This document shows, in pieces, positions 16,580 through 25,108 of a stretch of DNA of 64,000 bases (positions within the stretch are counted from its first letter, which is position 1; every line of letters starts with the position of its first letter). A model generated the notes under the pieces. It had not been told where the DNA came from, did no database searches, and saw only the letters and a list, made by a program, of their open reading frames with translations. Position numbers and translations under genes: made by a program. This DNA comes from Sphingopyxis macrogoltabida (GTDB lineage Bacteria > Pseudomonadota > Alphaproteobacteria > Sphingomonadales > Sphingomonadaceae). The stretch is from assembly GCF_001314325.1 (NCBI RefSeq), contig NZ_CP009429.1:372501-436500 (forward strand). Direction: 5' to 3'.

Positions 16580-18144
16580 AGCGCTTCGCGGCCCTGATCG
16601 ACCGGCTGATCTATACGCGCTCACGCAACTCCAAGCTGGCGCTGATCGTCGATTATCTGCGCCACACGCCCGATCCCGATCGCGGCTGGGCGATCGCGGC
16701 GCTGACCGAGAGCCTCGATTTTCCGGCGGTGAAGGCCGGGACGGTGCGGGCGCTTCTCGCGACGCGGGTCGATGAAGAATTGTTCCGCCTGTCGCGCCAT
16801 TTCGTCGGCGATACGGCCGAGACGGCGGCGCTGCTCTGGCCCGACGCGCCCGGGAAGAAGGCCGACCTCGGCGTGTCCGAGGCGGTCGATGCGCTGGCGG
16901 CAACCAGCCGCAGCGATGCGCCCGCGGTCGTCGCGTCGCTGCTCGACCGGCTCGATGCCGACGGGCGCTATGCTTTGCTCAAACTGGCCTTGGGCGGGAT
17001 GCGCGTCGGGGTGTCGGCGCGGCTCGCGAAACAGGCGTTCGCGCAGGCCTTCGACGTGCCGGTCGACGATGTCGAGGAGCTGTGGCACGCGATCCCGCCG
17101 CCCTATGCGCCGCTCTTCGCGTGGGGCGAGGGGCGGGCCGAGCGGCCCGACCTTAAGGACGTTGCCTTCTTCCGCCCCTTCATGCTCGCGCATCCGCTGG
17201 AGGAGGAGAGCATCGACCTTGCCGACTATGCCGCCGAATGGAAATGGGACGGCATCCGCGTCCAGATCGTCCGCGGGGGTAGCGAGACGCGCATCTACAG
17301 CCGCGGCGGCGAAGAGATCAGCGGGGCGTTCCCCGAACTGATCGCCGCCTTCGATCAGGAGGCGGTGATCGACGGCGAACTGCTCGTGCGCGGCGAGGTG
17401 CAGGGCGGGGAGGCCGCCAGCTTCAACGCGCTCCAGCAGCGGCTGGGGCGCAAGACGGTGTCGAAAAAGATGCTCGCCGATTACCCTGCCTTCGTGCGCG
17501 TCTATGACATGCTCGGCGTCGATGGCGACGATTTGCGCGCCCTGCCGTGGACCGAGCGGCGGCGGCAGTTGGAGGCCTTCGTCCCGCGTCTCGCAACCAG
17601 CCATTTCGACCTGTCGCAGGTGATCGACGCGAAGGATTTCGACGACCTCGCCGAACGCCGCGCCGGCGCGCGCGATGCGGCGATCGAAGGGGTGATGCTG
17701 AAGCGCCGCGATGCGCCTTATGTCGCGGGGCGCCGCGCCGGGCTGTGGTACAAGTGGAAGCGCGACCCGCTCACCGCCGACTGCGTGATGATGTACGCGC
17801 AGCGCGGCAACGGGCGCCGCGCGAGCTTCTATTCGGATTATACCTTCGGTTGCTGGTCCGACGCGGGCGAATTGCTGCCGGTGGGGAAGGCCTATTCGGG
17901 TTTCACCGACGAGGAGTTGAAGTGGCTCGACAAGTTCGTGCGCGACAACACGCTGAACCGCTTCGGCCCGGTGCGCGAGGTCGAAAAGTCGCTGGTGCTC
18001 GAAGTCGCTTTCGATTCGATCCACGCATCAAAGCGCCACAAGTCGGGGCTGGCGATGCGCTTCCCGCGCATCGCGCGCATCCGCCGCGACAAGCCCGCCG
18101 AAGAGGCCGACCGGCTCGCGACGCTTCAGGCGATGGTGACTTAG
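16576..18144 (+). CDS. lig: ATP-dependent DNA ligase
   Basis: A 522-residue ligase. An N-terminal DNA-binding domain covers about residues 1-190. The nucleotidyl-transfer domain has the adenylated lysine K223 in E-W-K-W-D-G-I-R, further ligase motifs in the order S-R-G-G-E-E, D-G-E-L-L, and E-G-V-M-L-K, and the C-terminal OB-fold has W-Y-K-W-K-R-D. It matches the family of bacterial ATP ligases coupled to the metallo-beta-lactamase exonuclease and is not the NAD-dependent replicative ligase. It lacks Ku-associated polymerase or nuclease domains. GTG 16576 overlaps the exonuclease stop; a palindromic repeat follows the gene. Confidence 0.95.
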   Translation: MKRFAALIDRLIYTRSRNSKLALIVDYLRHTPDPDRGWAIAALTESLDFPAVKAGTVRALLATRVDEELFRLSRHFVGDTAETAALLWPDAPGKKADLGVSEAVDALAATSRSDAPAVVASLLDRLDADGRYALLKLALGGMRVGVSARLAKQAFAQAFDVPVDDVEELWHAIPPPYAPLFAWGEGRAERPDLKDVAFFRPFMLAHPLEEESIDLADYAAEWKWDGIRVQIVRGGSETRIYSRGGEEISGAFPELIAAFDQEAVIDGELLVRGEVQGGEAASFNALQQRLGRKTVSKKMLADYPAFVRVYDMLGVDGDDLRALPWTERRRQLEAFVPRLATSHFDLSQVIDAKDFDDLAERRAGARDAAIEGVMLKRRDAPYVAGRRAGLWYKWKRDPLTADCVMMYAQRGNGRRASFYSDYTFGCWSDAGELLPVGKAYSGFTDEELKWLDKFVRDNTLNRFGPVREVEKSLVLEVAFDSIHASKRHKSGLAMRFPRIARIRRDKPAEEADRLATLQAMVT

Positions 18145-18156
18145 CCTCTTTTGCCT

Positions 18157-18234
18157 CGTCATCCCGGACTTGATCCGGGATCCATTCAAGCCAGCGTTGC
18201 GCAAATGGATCCCGGATCAAGTCCGGGATGACGA
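18157..18234. repeat. Palindromic REP-like element, copy 3
   Basis: The same inverted unit as at 4016 and 10177, here directly after the ligase stop codon and 140 bases before sodB. It could act as a transcript end or an mRNA-stabilising hairpin. The remaining bases before sodB show no clear element. Confidence 0.85.
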
Positions 18235-18376
18235 AGGGGGTTTGCGTCGGCGGAGGCGAATGAATGGCAAAGCTATCGGTTATCCAAAGAAAAATTCCGC
18301 GTCACGACCTTGCAACCCGGCTAGGCGATCCCGAGTTTAAGGCCGCAAACCCCTCAAAAACAAAATGGAGACTGTC

Positions 18377-18991
18377 ATGACGATCGCCCATCCTCCTCTC
18401 CCCTATGCTCAGGACGCGCTGGAGCCGCATATTTCGGCCGACACGCTGGCGACGCATCATGGCAAGCACCACAAGGCCTATGTCGACAAGGTCAACGCCG
18501 CGATCGAAGGCACCGACCTCGCCGACAAGCCGCTCGAAGAGATCGTCCACCACGCCGAAGGGTCGGGCAACAAGGGCCTGTTCAACAATGCGGCGCAGTC
18601 GTGGAACCATGCTTTCTATTGGGAAAGCCTGAGCCCGTCGAAGACCGCGCCCGCGGGCGACCTTGCCGCCGCGATCGACCGCGATTTCGGTTCGCTCGAC
18701 GAGCTCAAGAAGAAGCTCAAGGAAACCGCGGTCAACCATTTCGCTTCAGGCTGGGCGTGGCTCGTCTCGCGCGACGGCACGCTGTCGGTCACCGACACGC
18801 ATGACGCGGGCACCGAACTGACCGCGGGCATCAAGCCGCTGCTCGTCATCGACGTGTGGGAGCATGCCTATTATATCGACCGCAAGAACCTGCGCCCGGC
18901 CTATGTCGACGCGGTGGTCGACGAGCTGCTGAACTGGGATTTCGCGGCCGAGAATCTGGCACGCGATACGACCTGGACCTATCCGGCGTAA
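18377..18991 (+). CDS. sodB: Superoxide dismutase (Fe/Mn family)
   Basis: A 204-residue protein converting superoxide to peroxide and oxygen in the cytoplasm. Metal ligands are seen as the His in T-H-H-G-K-H-H (about residue 27), the His in W-N-H-A-F-Y-W, and the Asp and His in D-V-W-E-H-A-Y-Y. The A-Q-S-W-N-H context and length are those of the iron-type enzyme common in alphaproteobacteria. ATG 18377 has GGAG six bases upstream; the frame start at 18365 is less likely. Confidence 0.96.
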   Translation: MTIAHPPLPYAQDALEPHISADTLATHHGKHHKAYVDKVNAAIEGTDLADKPLEEIVHHAEGSGNKGLFNNAAQSWNHAFYWESLSPSKTAPAGDLAAAIDRDFGSLDELKKKLKETAVNHFASGWAWLVSRDGTLSVTDTHDAGTELTAGIKPLLVIDVWEHAYYIDRKNLRPAYVDAVVDELLNWDFAAENLARDTTWTYPA

Positions 18992-19000
18992 GCCAATGAT

Positions 19001-19080
19001 CCTCCCTGCGCCGCAGGCGTGGGGAGGTGGCAGCGCGAAGCGCTGACGGAGGGGCGATGGCGCCATGTCGCGGCCCCTCC
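19001..19080. repeat. GC-rich double palindrome between sodB and sdaA
   Basis: Two nested inverted repeats follow each other: CCTCCC (19001-19006) pairs with GGGAGG (19022-19027), and GGAGGGGC (19048-19055) pairs with GCCCCTCC (19073-19080). The block fills most of the intergenic space and looks like a second family of dispersed palindromes; its copy number cannot be judged from one window. Confidence 0.55.
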
Positions 19081-19164
19081 GCCATCGCTGCGCGCCAGCG
19101 AGGACCCCGAGTGTTCATGCGCTTGGACCTATCCCGATGATCGCGATCCGCCTATAGGGCCGCC

Positions 19165-20544
19165 ATGACGATCAGCCTGTTCGAACTCTTCAAAATCGGT
19201 GTCGGTCCCTCCAGCTCGCATACCGTCGGGCCGATGGTCGCGGCGCGGCGGTTCACCGTGTGGCTCGACGAGCAGGCGCTGCTGACGAAAACCGCGCATG
19301 TCGAGGCCGACCTTTACGGCTCGCTCGCGCTGACCGGAAAGGGCCACGCCGCCGACACCGCGGTGGTCGCGGGGCTGGCGGGCGAAATCCCGGCCTCGAC
19401 CAGCCTTGCCGCGATCAAGGCGCATTGGGACCGCGCCGAGAGCGAGGGCTTTATCTATCTGCTCGGGCGTCAGCGGGTGCGGTTCCTGCCGAAAAGCGAC
19501 CTGCATTTCCAGATGCGCCAGCGCCAGCCGTTCCACAGCAATGCGCTAAGCTTTACCTCGCGCGACGGCGAGGGCGAGATTCTCGCCAAGCGCATGTATT
19601 TCTCGATCGGCGGCGGTTTTGTCGTCGACGAGGATGAGGCGGGACGCAACAGCCGCGGCGCCGAGGATGAAGTCGAACTGCCCTATCCCTTCACCTCGGG
19701 CGCCGACCTGATCGCGATGGGCAAGGCGTCGGGCCTCAGCTTTGCCGAAATGATGTTCGCCAACGAAGTGCGTCACCGCCCGCCGAACGAGGTGACGGCG
19801 GGTATCGATGCGATCGCCGAGGCGATGGATGCCTCGATCGATGCGGGCTGTTCGAGCACGGGTATTCTGCCCGGGGGGCTCAAGGTCAAGCGCCGCGCGC
19901 CGCAGATCGCCGACGACATCCGCAACCGCCACGAAACCAATTTGATCGACCCGCTCGCGATGATGGACTGGATCAACCTGTGGGCGATGGCGGTGAACGA
20001 GGAAAATGCCGCGGGCGGCAAGGTCGTCACCGCGCCGACCAACGGTGCGGCGGGGATCATCCCCGCGGTGATCCGCTTCTACCGTCGCGGCTATCGCGGC
20101 GATGCCGCGGGGGTGCGCACCTTCCTGCTCGCCGCGGGTGCGGTCGGCGCGCTCTATAAGCGCAACGCCAGCATCTCGGGCGCCGAGGTCGGTTGCCAGG
20201 GCGAGGTTGGCGTCGCCTGTTCGATGGCGGCGGCGGGACTGACCGCCGCGCTCGGCGGCACCAACGCGCAGGTCGAAAATGCCGCCGAGATCGGCATGGA
20301 ACATAACCTCGGCCTCACCTGCGATCCGATCGGCGGGCTCGTCCAGATCCCGTGCATCGAGCGCAACGCGATGGGTGCGATCAAGGCGATCGACGCGAGC
20401 CGCATCGCGATGATCGGCGACGGCACACATGTCGTCAGCCTCGACACGGTGATCGTAACGATGCTGCAAACCGGCCGCGACATGCGCGATAAATATAAGG
20501 AAACGTCGAAGGGCGGGTTGGCGGTCAGCGTGGTGGAGTGTTGA
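19165..20544 (+). CDS. sdaA: L-serine ammonia-lyase (iron-sulfur, single chain)
   Basis: A 459-residue iron-sulfur serine dehydratase that converts L-serine to pyruvate and ammonia. The N-terminal domain opens with [17 protein letters not shown], the family's signature. The C-terminal catalytic domain contains A-A-G-I-I-P-A-V, and the cluster cysteines are in [11 protein letters not shown] and T-C-D-P-I-G-G. Both domains are on one chain, as is usual in proteobacteria. The next gene, 50 bases on, is unrelated. Confidence 0.96.
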   Translation: MTISLFELFKIGVGPSSSHTVGPMVAARRFTVWLDEQALLTKTAHVEADLYGSLALTGKGHAADTAVVAGLAGEIPASTSLAAIKAHWDRAESEGFIYLLGRQRVRFLPKSDLHFQMRQRQPFHSNALSFTSRDGEGEILAKRMYFSIGGGFVVDEDEAGRNSRGAEDEVELPYPFTSGADLIAMGKASGLSFAEMMFANEVRHRPPNEVTAGIDAIAEAMDASIDAGCSSTGILPGGLKVKRRAPQIADDIRNRHETNLIDPLAMMDWINLWAMAVNEENAAGGKVVTAPTNGAAGIIPAVIRFYRRGYRGDAAGVRTFLLAAGAVGALYKRNASISGAEVGCQGEVGVACSMAAAGLTAALGGTNAQVENAAEIGMEHNLGLTCDPIGGLVQIPCIERNAMGAIKAIDASRIAMIGDGTHVVSLDTVIVTMLQTGRDMRDKYKETSKGGLAVSVVEC

Positions 20545-20594
20545 GGGGCGGGTAGCTGGTTGCCAGTGCCTCCAACAGTTCGCATAACGCCCTT

Positions 20595-21110
20595 ATGAAA
20601 GCCCAAGAATTCAAAGCTGCCTGGGAAGCGAACGGAGACACGCTCTATCGCTACGCTGATGATGATTTCACGGCCTCACGAATACCAGACGAAGCAGAGC
20701 ATTTCCTAAAAATTGCCGGATTGCCGACCGAAGCTGCACCTTGCCTGAGCTTCGGGAAGAAGCCTCTGGACTGGGTTCCCGAAGGGGCCCTTCCAGAACG
20801 GCTTATTTCTTGTCTGCCGATAGGATCTGACGGGAGTGGCGATCCAATCGTGCTCGATACCGAAGGTACGGTCCTCCTTCTCGACCACGACCGCAGTTTT
20901 GAGCCGAGCTACGTAAACAGAGATGTGGCGACGCTTGCGGAGGCGCTGTTCCATTATCGAGAGTTAATCGAGGAAGCTGCCCAAGACGCGGATTTTGATG
21001 GAGAGCTTCCAGAAGTCGTGCGGCAAAGGTTTGCGGACTTTTTGCGACAGCTCGATCCTGAATGCCTGCGCGCAAACCAAATGTGGGCGGGCGAATTGCG
21101 CTACCTATAG
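20595..21110 (+). CDS. SUKH-family (SUKH-4 type) immunity-like protein
   Basis: A 171-residue protein with the SUKH fold pattern: I-P-D-E-A-E-H-F-L-K-I-A-G-L-P near residue 35, then P-I-G-S-D-G-S-G-D-P-I-V-L-D and a later L-L-D-H-D. SUKH proteins are immunity proteins of contact-dependent or polymorphic toxins, or regulatory relatives. No toxin gene lies on either side, so it is an orphan. Base composition is visibly lower in GC than the neighbours (runs such as aaattgccgg, aaaggt), which suggests acquisition from elsewhere. It converges on, and overlaps by six bases, the LysR gene on the other strand. Confidence 0.7.
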   Translation: MKAQEFKAAWEANGDTLYRYADDDFTASRIPDEAEHFLKIAGLPTEAAPCLSFGKKPLDWVPEGALPERLISCLPIGSDGSGDPIVLDTEGTVLLLDHDRSFEPSYVNRDVATLAEALFHYRELIEEAAQDADFDGELPEVVRQRFADFLRQLDPECLRANQMWAGELRYL

Positions 21111-21998
21111 CGCCCCACTCCGCGACAACGCCCCCGGCAATTCCTCGCGCAGCTTGTCGATCAGCAGCCGCACTTTCGGCAGCAGGTGCCGCCGCTGCGG
21201 ATAGACCGCCCAGATCGGCTCTTCCTGCGGGCGCAGCGGGTCGAGGAGCGAGACGAGGGCGCCGCTTTGCAGGTGCGGCATCACATAGAAGTCGGGAAGC
21301 TGGCAGACGCCGTGACCGGCGAGCGCGGCTTCGGTGACCGCGGTGCCGCTGTTGCAGCGCCAGCGGCCAGCGGGGCGGTGGGTGATCTCCTTGCCCTGCG
21401 ACCGGAAATGCCAGGCGGGGGCGGTGCCGAGCAGGCATTCGTGGCGCGCGAGATCGTCGATCGATGCGGGCGTGCCGGCGCGCGCGAGATAGGCGGGCGC
21501 AGCGCAGAGATAGAGGCTGCGCGAGGCGATGCGCGTCGCGACCAGCCCCGAGTCCGGCAGCGTGCCGGTGCGGATCGCGAGGTCGAAGCCCTCGGCGAGC
21601 AGATCGACGACGCGGTTGGTGAGTTCGAGCGTCACCGTCACGTCGGGAAAGGCGAAGGCATAATCGCGCGCGATCTGTGCGACGAAACGCTCGCCCATCG
21701 CAATCGAGCAGGTCATCCGCACCTCGCCGCGCGGCGCGCCATCGTCGCTGACCGCCGACAGCGCATCGTTGCGCGCCGCGATCAGACTGCGGAACTGCTC
21801 GATCAGCGTGCGGCCCGCGGGGGTCGGGACGACGCGGCGCGTCGTGCGCACGAAAATCTGCGCGCCGATGCGATTCTCGAGGCGGATGACGGCGCGGCTG
21901 ATGTGCGAGGTCGAGGTGCCGAGCCGCGCCGCCGCCGCGACGAAGCTACCCGCGTCGGCGATCGCGACGATCTCGTCGATGCCCTCCCATGCGCCCAT
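21105..21998 (-). CDS. LysR-family transcriptional regulator
   Basis: A 297-residue LysR regulator. The winged helix-turn-helix occupies residues 1-60 ([22 protein letters not shown]), followed by a linker helix and a periplasmic-binding-like effector domain with [11 protein letters not shown] in the usual place. It is divergent from the formaldehyde operon (first gene at 22113), and an inverted repeat overlapping its own start codon is a plausible operator. Whether it senses an aldehyde-linked signal is inference from position. Confidence 0.9.
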   Translation of the reverse strand: MGAWEGIDEIVAIADAGSFVAAAARLGTSTSHISRAVIRLENRIGAQIFVRTTRRVVPTPAGRTLIEQFRSLIAARNDALSAVSDDGAPRGEVRMTCSIAMGERFVAQIARDYAFAFPDVTVTLELTNRVVDLLAEGFDLAIRTGTLPDSGLVATRIASRSLYLCAAPAYLARAGTPASIDDLARHECLLGTAPAWHFRSQGKEITHRPAGRWRCNSGTAVTEAALAGHGVCQLPDFYVMPHLQSGALVSLLDPLRPQEEPIWAVYPQRRHLLPKVRLLIDKLREELPGALSRSGAL

Positions 21999-22018
21999 TA
22001 TCTCACCTTTGGGATAAT
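21997..22018. promoter_or_regulatory. Candidate LysR operator between lysR and the formaldehyde operon
   Basis: ATTATC (21997-22002) and GATAAT (22013-22018) form a symmetric 6-base inverted repeat with a 10-base centre, and contain the T-N11-A core typical of LysR sites. It overlaps the start codon of lysR and lies about 95 bases before the dehydrogenase gene, a position suited to autorepression and activation of the divergent operon. Confidence 0.45.
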
Positions 22019-22112
22019 ATATTGCCGATTGGCCCCTTTATCGCGCTTTGGATCGGTGTACAGCGGGCGCAATCAATTTCTCGCCAAACCCCATCCGCAA
22101 GGAGTGCTCCCC

Positions 22113-23225
22113 ATGAAGACCCGCGCCGCCGTTGCGTTCGAAGCGAAGAAGCCGCTCGAAATCGTCGAACTCGACCTCGAAGGCCCGAAGGCGGGCGAGG
22201 TCCTGGTGGAAATCATGGCGACGGGCATCTGCCACACCGACGCCTATACGCTCGACGGTTTCGACAGCGAGGGCATCTTCCCGAGCGTGCTGGGGCATGA
22301 GGGCGCGGGCGTCGTGCGCGAGGTCGGTGCGGGCGTCACCAGCGTGAAGCCCGGCGACCATGTGATCCCGCTCTACACCCCCGAATGCCGCCAGTGCAAA
22401 AGCTGCCTTTCCGGCAAGACCAACCTCTGCACCGCGATCCGCGCCACGCAGGGCAAGGGGCTGATGCCCGACGGCACGACGCGCTTTTCGTACAAGGGCC
22501 AGCCGATCTTCCATTATATGGGCTGCTCGACCTTCTCGAACTTTACCGTGCTGCCCGAAATCGCGGTCGCGAAGATCCGCGAGGACGCGCCGTTCCAGTC
22601 GAGCTGCTACATCGGCTGCGGCGTCACCACCGGCGTCGGTGCGGTGATCAACACCGCGAAGGTGCAGGTCGGCGACAATGTCGTCGTCTTCGGGCTTGGC
22701 GGCATCGGGCTCAACGTGATCCAGGGCGCGCGGCTTGCCGGTGCCGACAAGATCATCGGCGTCGACATCAACGCAACCCGAGAGGAATGGGGCCGCAAGT
22801 TCGGCATGACCGACTTCCTCAATTCGAAGGGCATGAGCCGCGAGGATGTCGTCGCGACGATCGTCCAGATGACCGACGGCGGCGCCGACTATACCTTTGA
22901 CGCGACGGGCAATACCGAAGTGATGCGCATCGCGCTCGAAGCCTGCCACCGCGGCTGGGGCACCTCGATCATCATCGGCGTGGCTGAGGCCGGCAAGGAA
23001 ATCGCGACGCGCCCGTTCCAGCTCGTCACCGGGCGCAACTGGCGCGGCACCGCGTTCGGCGGCGCCAAGGGGCGCACCGACGTGCCGAAGATCGTCGACA
23101 TGTATATGACCGGCAAGATCGAAATCGACCCGATGATCACCCACGTCATGGGGCTGGAAGAGATCAACAAGGGCTTCGACCTGATGCATGCGGGCGAGAG
23201 CATCCGCAGCGTCGTCGTTTTCTGA
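22113..23225 (+). CDS. frmA: S-(hydroxymethyl)glutathione dehydrogenase (class III alcohol dehydrogenase)
   Basis: A 370-residue zinc MDR dehydrogenase that oxidises S-hydroxymethylglutathione (from formaldehyde and glutathione) to S-formylglutathione; it also reduces S-nitrosoglutathione. Visible features are the catalytic zinc cysteine in G-I-C-H-T-D-A-Y, the G-H-E-G-A-G motif, four structural zinc cysteines in [16 protein letters not shown], and G-L-G-G-I-G in the NAD domain. ATG 22113 follows AAGGAG at eight bases. The next pathway step, S-formylglutathione hydrolase, is encoded four genes downstream. Confidence 0.96.
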   Translation: MKTRAAVAFEAKKPLEIVELDLEGPKAGEVLVEIMATGICHTDAYTLDGFDSEGIFPSVLGHEGAGVVREVGAGVTSVKPGDHVIPLYTPECRQCKSCLSGKTNLCTAIRATQGKGLMPDGTTRFSYKGQPIFHYMGCSTFSNFTVLPEIAVAKIREDAPFQSSCYIGCGVTTGVGAVINTAKVQVGDNVVVFGLGGIGLNVIQGARLAGADKIIGVDINATREEWGRKFGMTDFLNSKGMSREDVVATIVQMTDGGADYTFDATGNTEVMRIALEACHRGWGTSIIIGVAEAGKEIATRPFQLVTGRNWRGTAFGGAKGRTDVPKIVDMYMTGKIEIDPMITHVMGLEEINKGFDLMHAGESIRSVVVF

Positions 23226-23296
23226 CGATTTCGCCTTCCCGCCACGCCCTTCTTCCGCCATGCGCCACGGCGGAAGACGGGTGAGGGAGTGACGAT

Positions 23297-24157
23297 GTGA
23301 CCGGACCTTATGTCCTGACGTTCAGCTGTGTCGATGCGGTCGGCATCGTTTCCGCGGTGACGGGGCTGCTCGCGGAACGCGACGGCTTCATCCTCGACAG
23401 CCAGCAATATGCCGATCTCGATTCGGGGCGCTTTTTCATGCGCGTCGAGTTTCGCGGCGCGGGCGAGCGTTTTCCTGCCGATTTTGCGGGGGTGCAGGCG
23501 GCGTTCGCGCCGGTCATTGCGCGCTTCGCCATGGACGCGCGGCTGAGCGATGCGGCGGTCAAGCCGCGCTTCGTGATCGCCGTGTCGCAGGGCAGCCACT
23601 GCCTCAACGACCTGCTCCACCGCTGGTCGACGGGCAATCTCGCGATCGATATCGTCGGCGTCGTGTCGAACCACGAGGCGCAGCGGCGGCTGTCCGAATG
23701 GCATGGGGTGCCGTTCCATTACCTGCCGGTCAGCGACGCGAACCGGGAAAGCCAGGAAGCGGCGATCCTCGACATCATGGCGCGCGGCGGGGCGGAATAT
23801 CTGGTGCTGGCGCGGTACATGCAGGTGCTGTCGCAGGATTTGTCGAGCAAGCTGTCGGGGCGTTGCATCAACATCCATCACAGCTTCCTGCCGGGGTTCA
23901 AGGGCGCGAAACCCTATCACCGCGCGCAGGAGCGCGGGGTCAAGCTGATCGGTGCGACGGCGCATTTCGTGACGAGCGACCTCGACGAAGGGCCGATCAT
24001 CGAACAGGCGGTCGAGCGCGTCGATCATCGCGACAGCGTCGACGAGCTGATCCGCATCGGCCGCGATACCGAGGCGCAGGTGCTGGCGCGGGCGGTGCGC
24101 TGGGTCGCCGAACAGCGGGTTTTGATCGACGGCCGCAAGACCGTGGTCTTCCGTTAG
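23297..24157 (+). CDS. purU: Formyltetrahydrofolate deformylase
   Basis: A 286-residue enzyme that releases formate from 10-formyl-tetrahydrofolate. An N-terminal ACT-like regulatory domain (residues 1-85, with C-V-D-A-V-G-I-V-S-A-V) is followed by a formyltransferase fold with the H-H-S-F-L-P sequence and the catalytic Asp in S-D-L-D-E-G-P. It starts at GTG 23297 after GAGGGAGTGACGAT. Placed between the two formaldehyde-glutathione enzymes, it fits one-carbon balance: formaldehyde-derived C1 units reaching the folate pool can be released as formate. Confidence 0.94.
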   Translation: MTGPYVLTFSCVDAVGIVSAVTGLLAERDGFILDSQQYADLDSGRFFMRVEFRGAGERFPADFAGVQAAFAPVIARFAMDARLSDAAVKPRFVIAVSQGSHCLNDLLHRWSTGNLAIDIVGVVSNHEAQRRLSEWHGVPFHYLPVSDANRESQEAAILDIMARGGAEYLVLARYMQVLSQDLSSKLSGRCINIHHSFLPGFKGAKPYHRAQERGVKLIGATAHFVTSDLDEGPIIEQAVERVDHRDSVDELIRIGRDTEAQVLARAVRWVAEQRVLIDGRKTVVFR

Positions 24158-24211
24158 GCACGCGGGCAGGATAGGTTCCGATTCGCAACCAAAACCGGAG
24201 GAGCAAAGGCG

Positions 24212-24592
24212 ATGTATAGTCACAATATGGTCGGGGCGAACGACCTCGAAGCCGCGAAGAAATTCTATGATGCGACCTTCCAGGCGATCGGCGGCAAGCC
24301 GGCGATCCAGGACGACAAGGGACGCCTGATCTATATGCACAACGGCGGGCTGTTCCTCGTCGGCACGCCGATCGACGGCGAACCGGCAACGGTCGGCAAT
24401 GGCTGCACGATCGGCTTTGCGATGGAAGGGCCCGAGCAGGCGAAGGCCTGGCACGATGCGGGCGTCGCCAATGGCGGCACCTCGATCGAAGATCCGCCGG
24501 GCATCCGCGAAGGCGGGTTCGGCCAGCTCTACCTCGCCTATCTGCGCGATCCGTCGGGCAACAAGCTGTGCGCGCTGCACCGCGTCGTTTGA
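24212..24592 (+). CDS. VOC-family (glyoxalase/dioxygenase-fold) protein
   Basis: A 126-residue single VOC unit of the PhnB-like/glyoxalase type (M-Y-S-H-N-M-V-G-A-N-D-L-E-A-A-K-K-F-Y at the start, R-D-P-S-G-N-K-L near the end). The metal-ligand pattern is incomplete compared with glyoxalase I, so it may bind rather than convert its ligand. It has a strong GGAGGAG ribosome site and lies inside the formaldehyde operon, where it could handle an aldehyde or a glutathione adduct (inference). Confidence 0.75.
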   Translation: MYSHNMVGANDLEAAKKFYDATFQAIGGKPAIQDDKGRLIYMHNGGLFLVGTPIDGEPATVGNGCTIGFAMEGPEQAKAWHDAGVANGGTSIEDPPGIREGGFGQLYLAYLRDPSGNKLCALHRVV

Positions 24593-24604
24593 GGAAGTGA
24601 ATTA

Positions 24605-25108
24605 ATGCGTGGCGAAGCGGGATTGCGATCCGACCTTCAATCGCTTGCGATCCCCTTCGTCGAGCATGAGCATAAGCCGCTGTTCACCGTGGCCGACAGC
24701 GAAGAACTTTATGGCGTCATGGCGGGCGCACACACCAAGAACCTGTTCCTGAAGGACAATGGCGGGGCCTATTGGCTGGTCACCGTCGCATCCGACGCGC
24801 GCGTCGACCTGAAGGCGCTGCCCGTCGCGATCGGCAGCAAGCGCGTGAGCTTCGGCAAGGCCGAGGATATGGAGCGGCTGCTCGGCATCACGCCCGGATC
24901 GGTGACCCCGATGGCTGCGATCAACGCGCTGCCGGGCAGCATCACCGTCGTGCTCGATGCGACGCTGGCGCCGGCCGGACAGGTCAATGTCCACCCGCTC
25001 CGCAACACCGCGACGCTCGGCCTTTCGGGCGCGGCGATCCTCGATCTGCTGCGTCACTGGGGCCATGACCCGCTCGTCGCATCCATCCCCATGCAGGAAG
25101 TCCCATGA
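24605..25108 (+). CDS. YbaK/ProX-type aminoacyl-tRNA deacylase (prolyl-tRNA editing protein)
   Basis: A 167-residue free-standing editing domain. The T-K-N-L-F-L-K-D motif (about residues 44-51) and the later G-I-T-P-G-S-V-T-P-M match the PrdX/ProXp-ala group, which hydrolyses mischarged Ala-tRNA(Pro) in the cytoplasm. It is translationally coupled to the S-formylglutathione hydrolase gene, whose ATG overlaps its stop by four bases. A tRNA-proofreading enzyme within a formaldehyde detoxification operon is not an obvious functional match. Confidence 0.88.
   Translation: MRGEAGLRSDLQSLAIPFVEHEHKPLFTVADSEELYGVMAGAHTKNLFLKDNGGAYWLVTVASDARVDLKALPVAIGSKRVSFGKAEDMERLLGITPGSVTPMAAINALPGSITVVLDATLAPAGQVNVHPLRNTATLGLSGAAILDLLRHWGHDPLVASIPMQEVP

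Noticed and set aside
21186..22112. N-terminal extension of frmA running back through the lysR gene
   Set aside because: The dehydrogenase family starts at ATG 22113 with a ribosome site; the upstream part is antisense to lysR.
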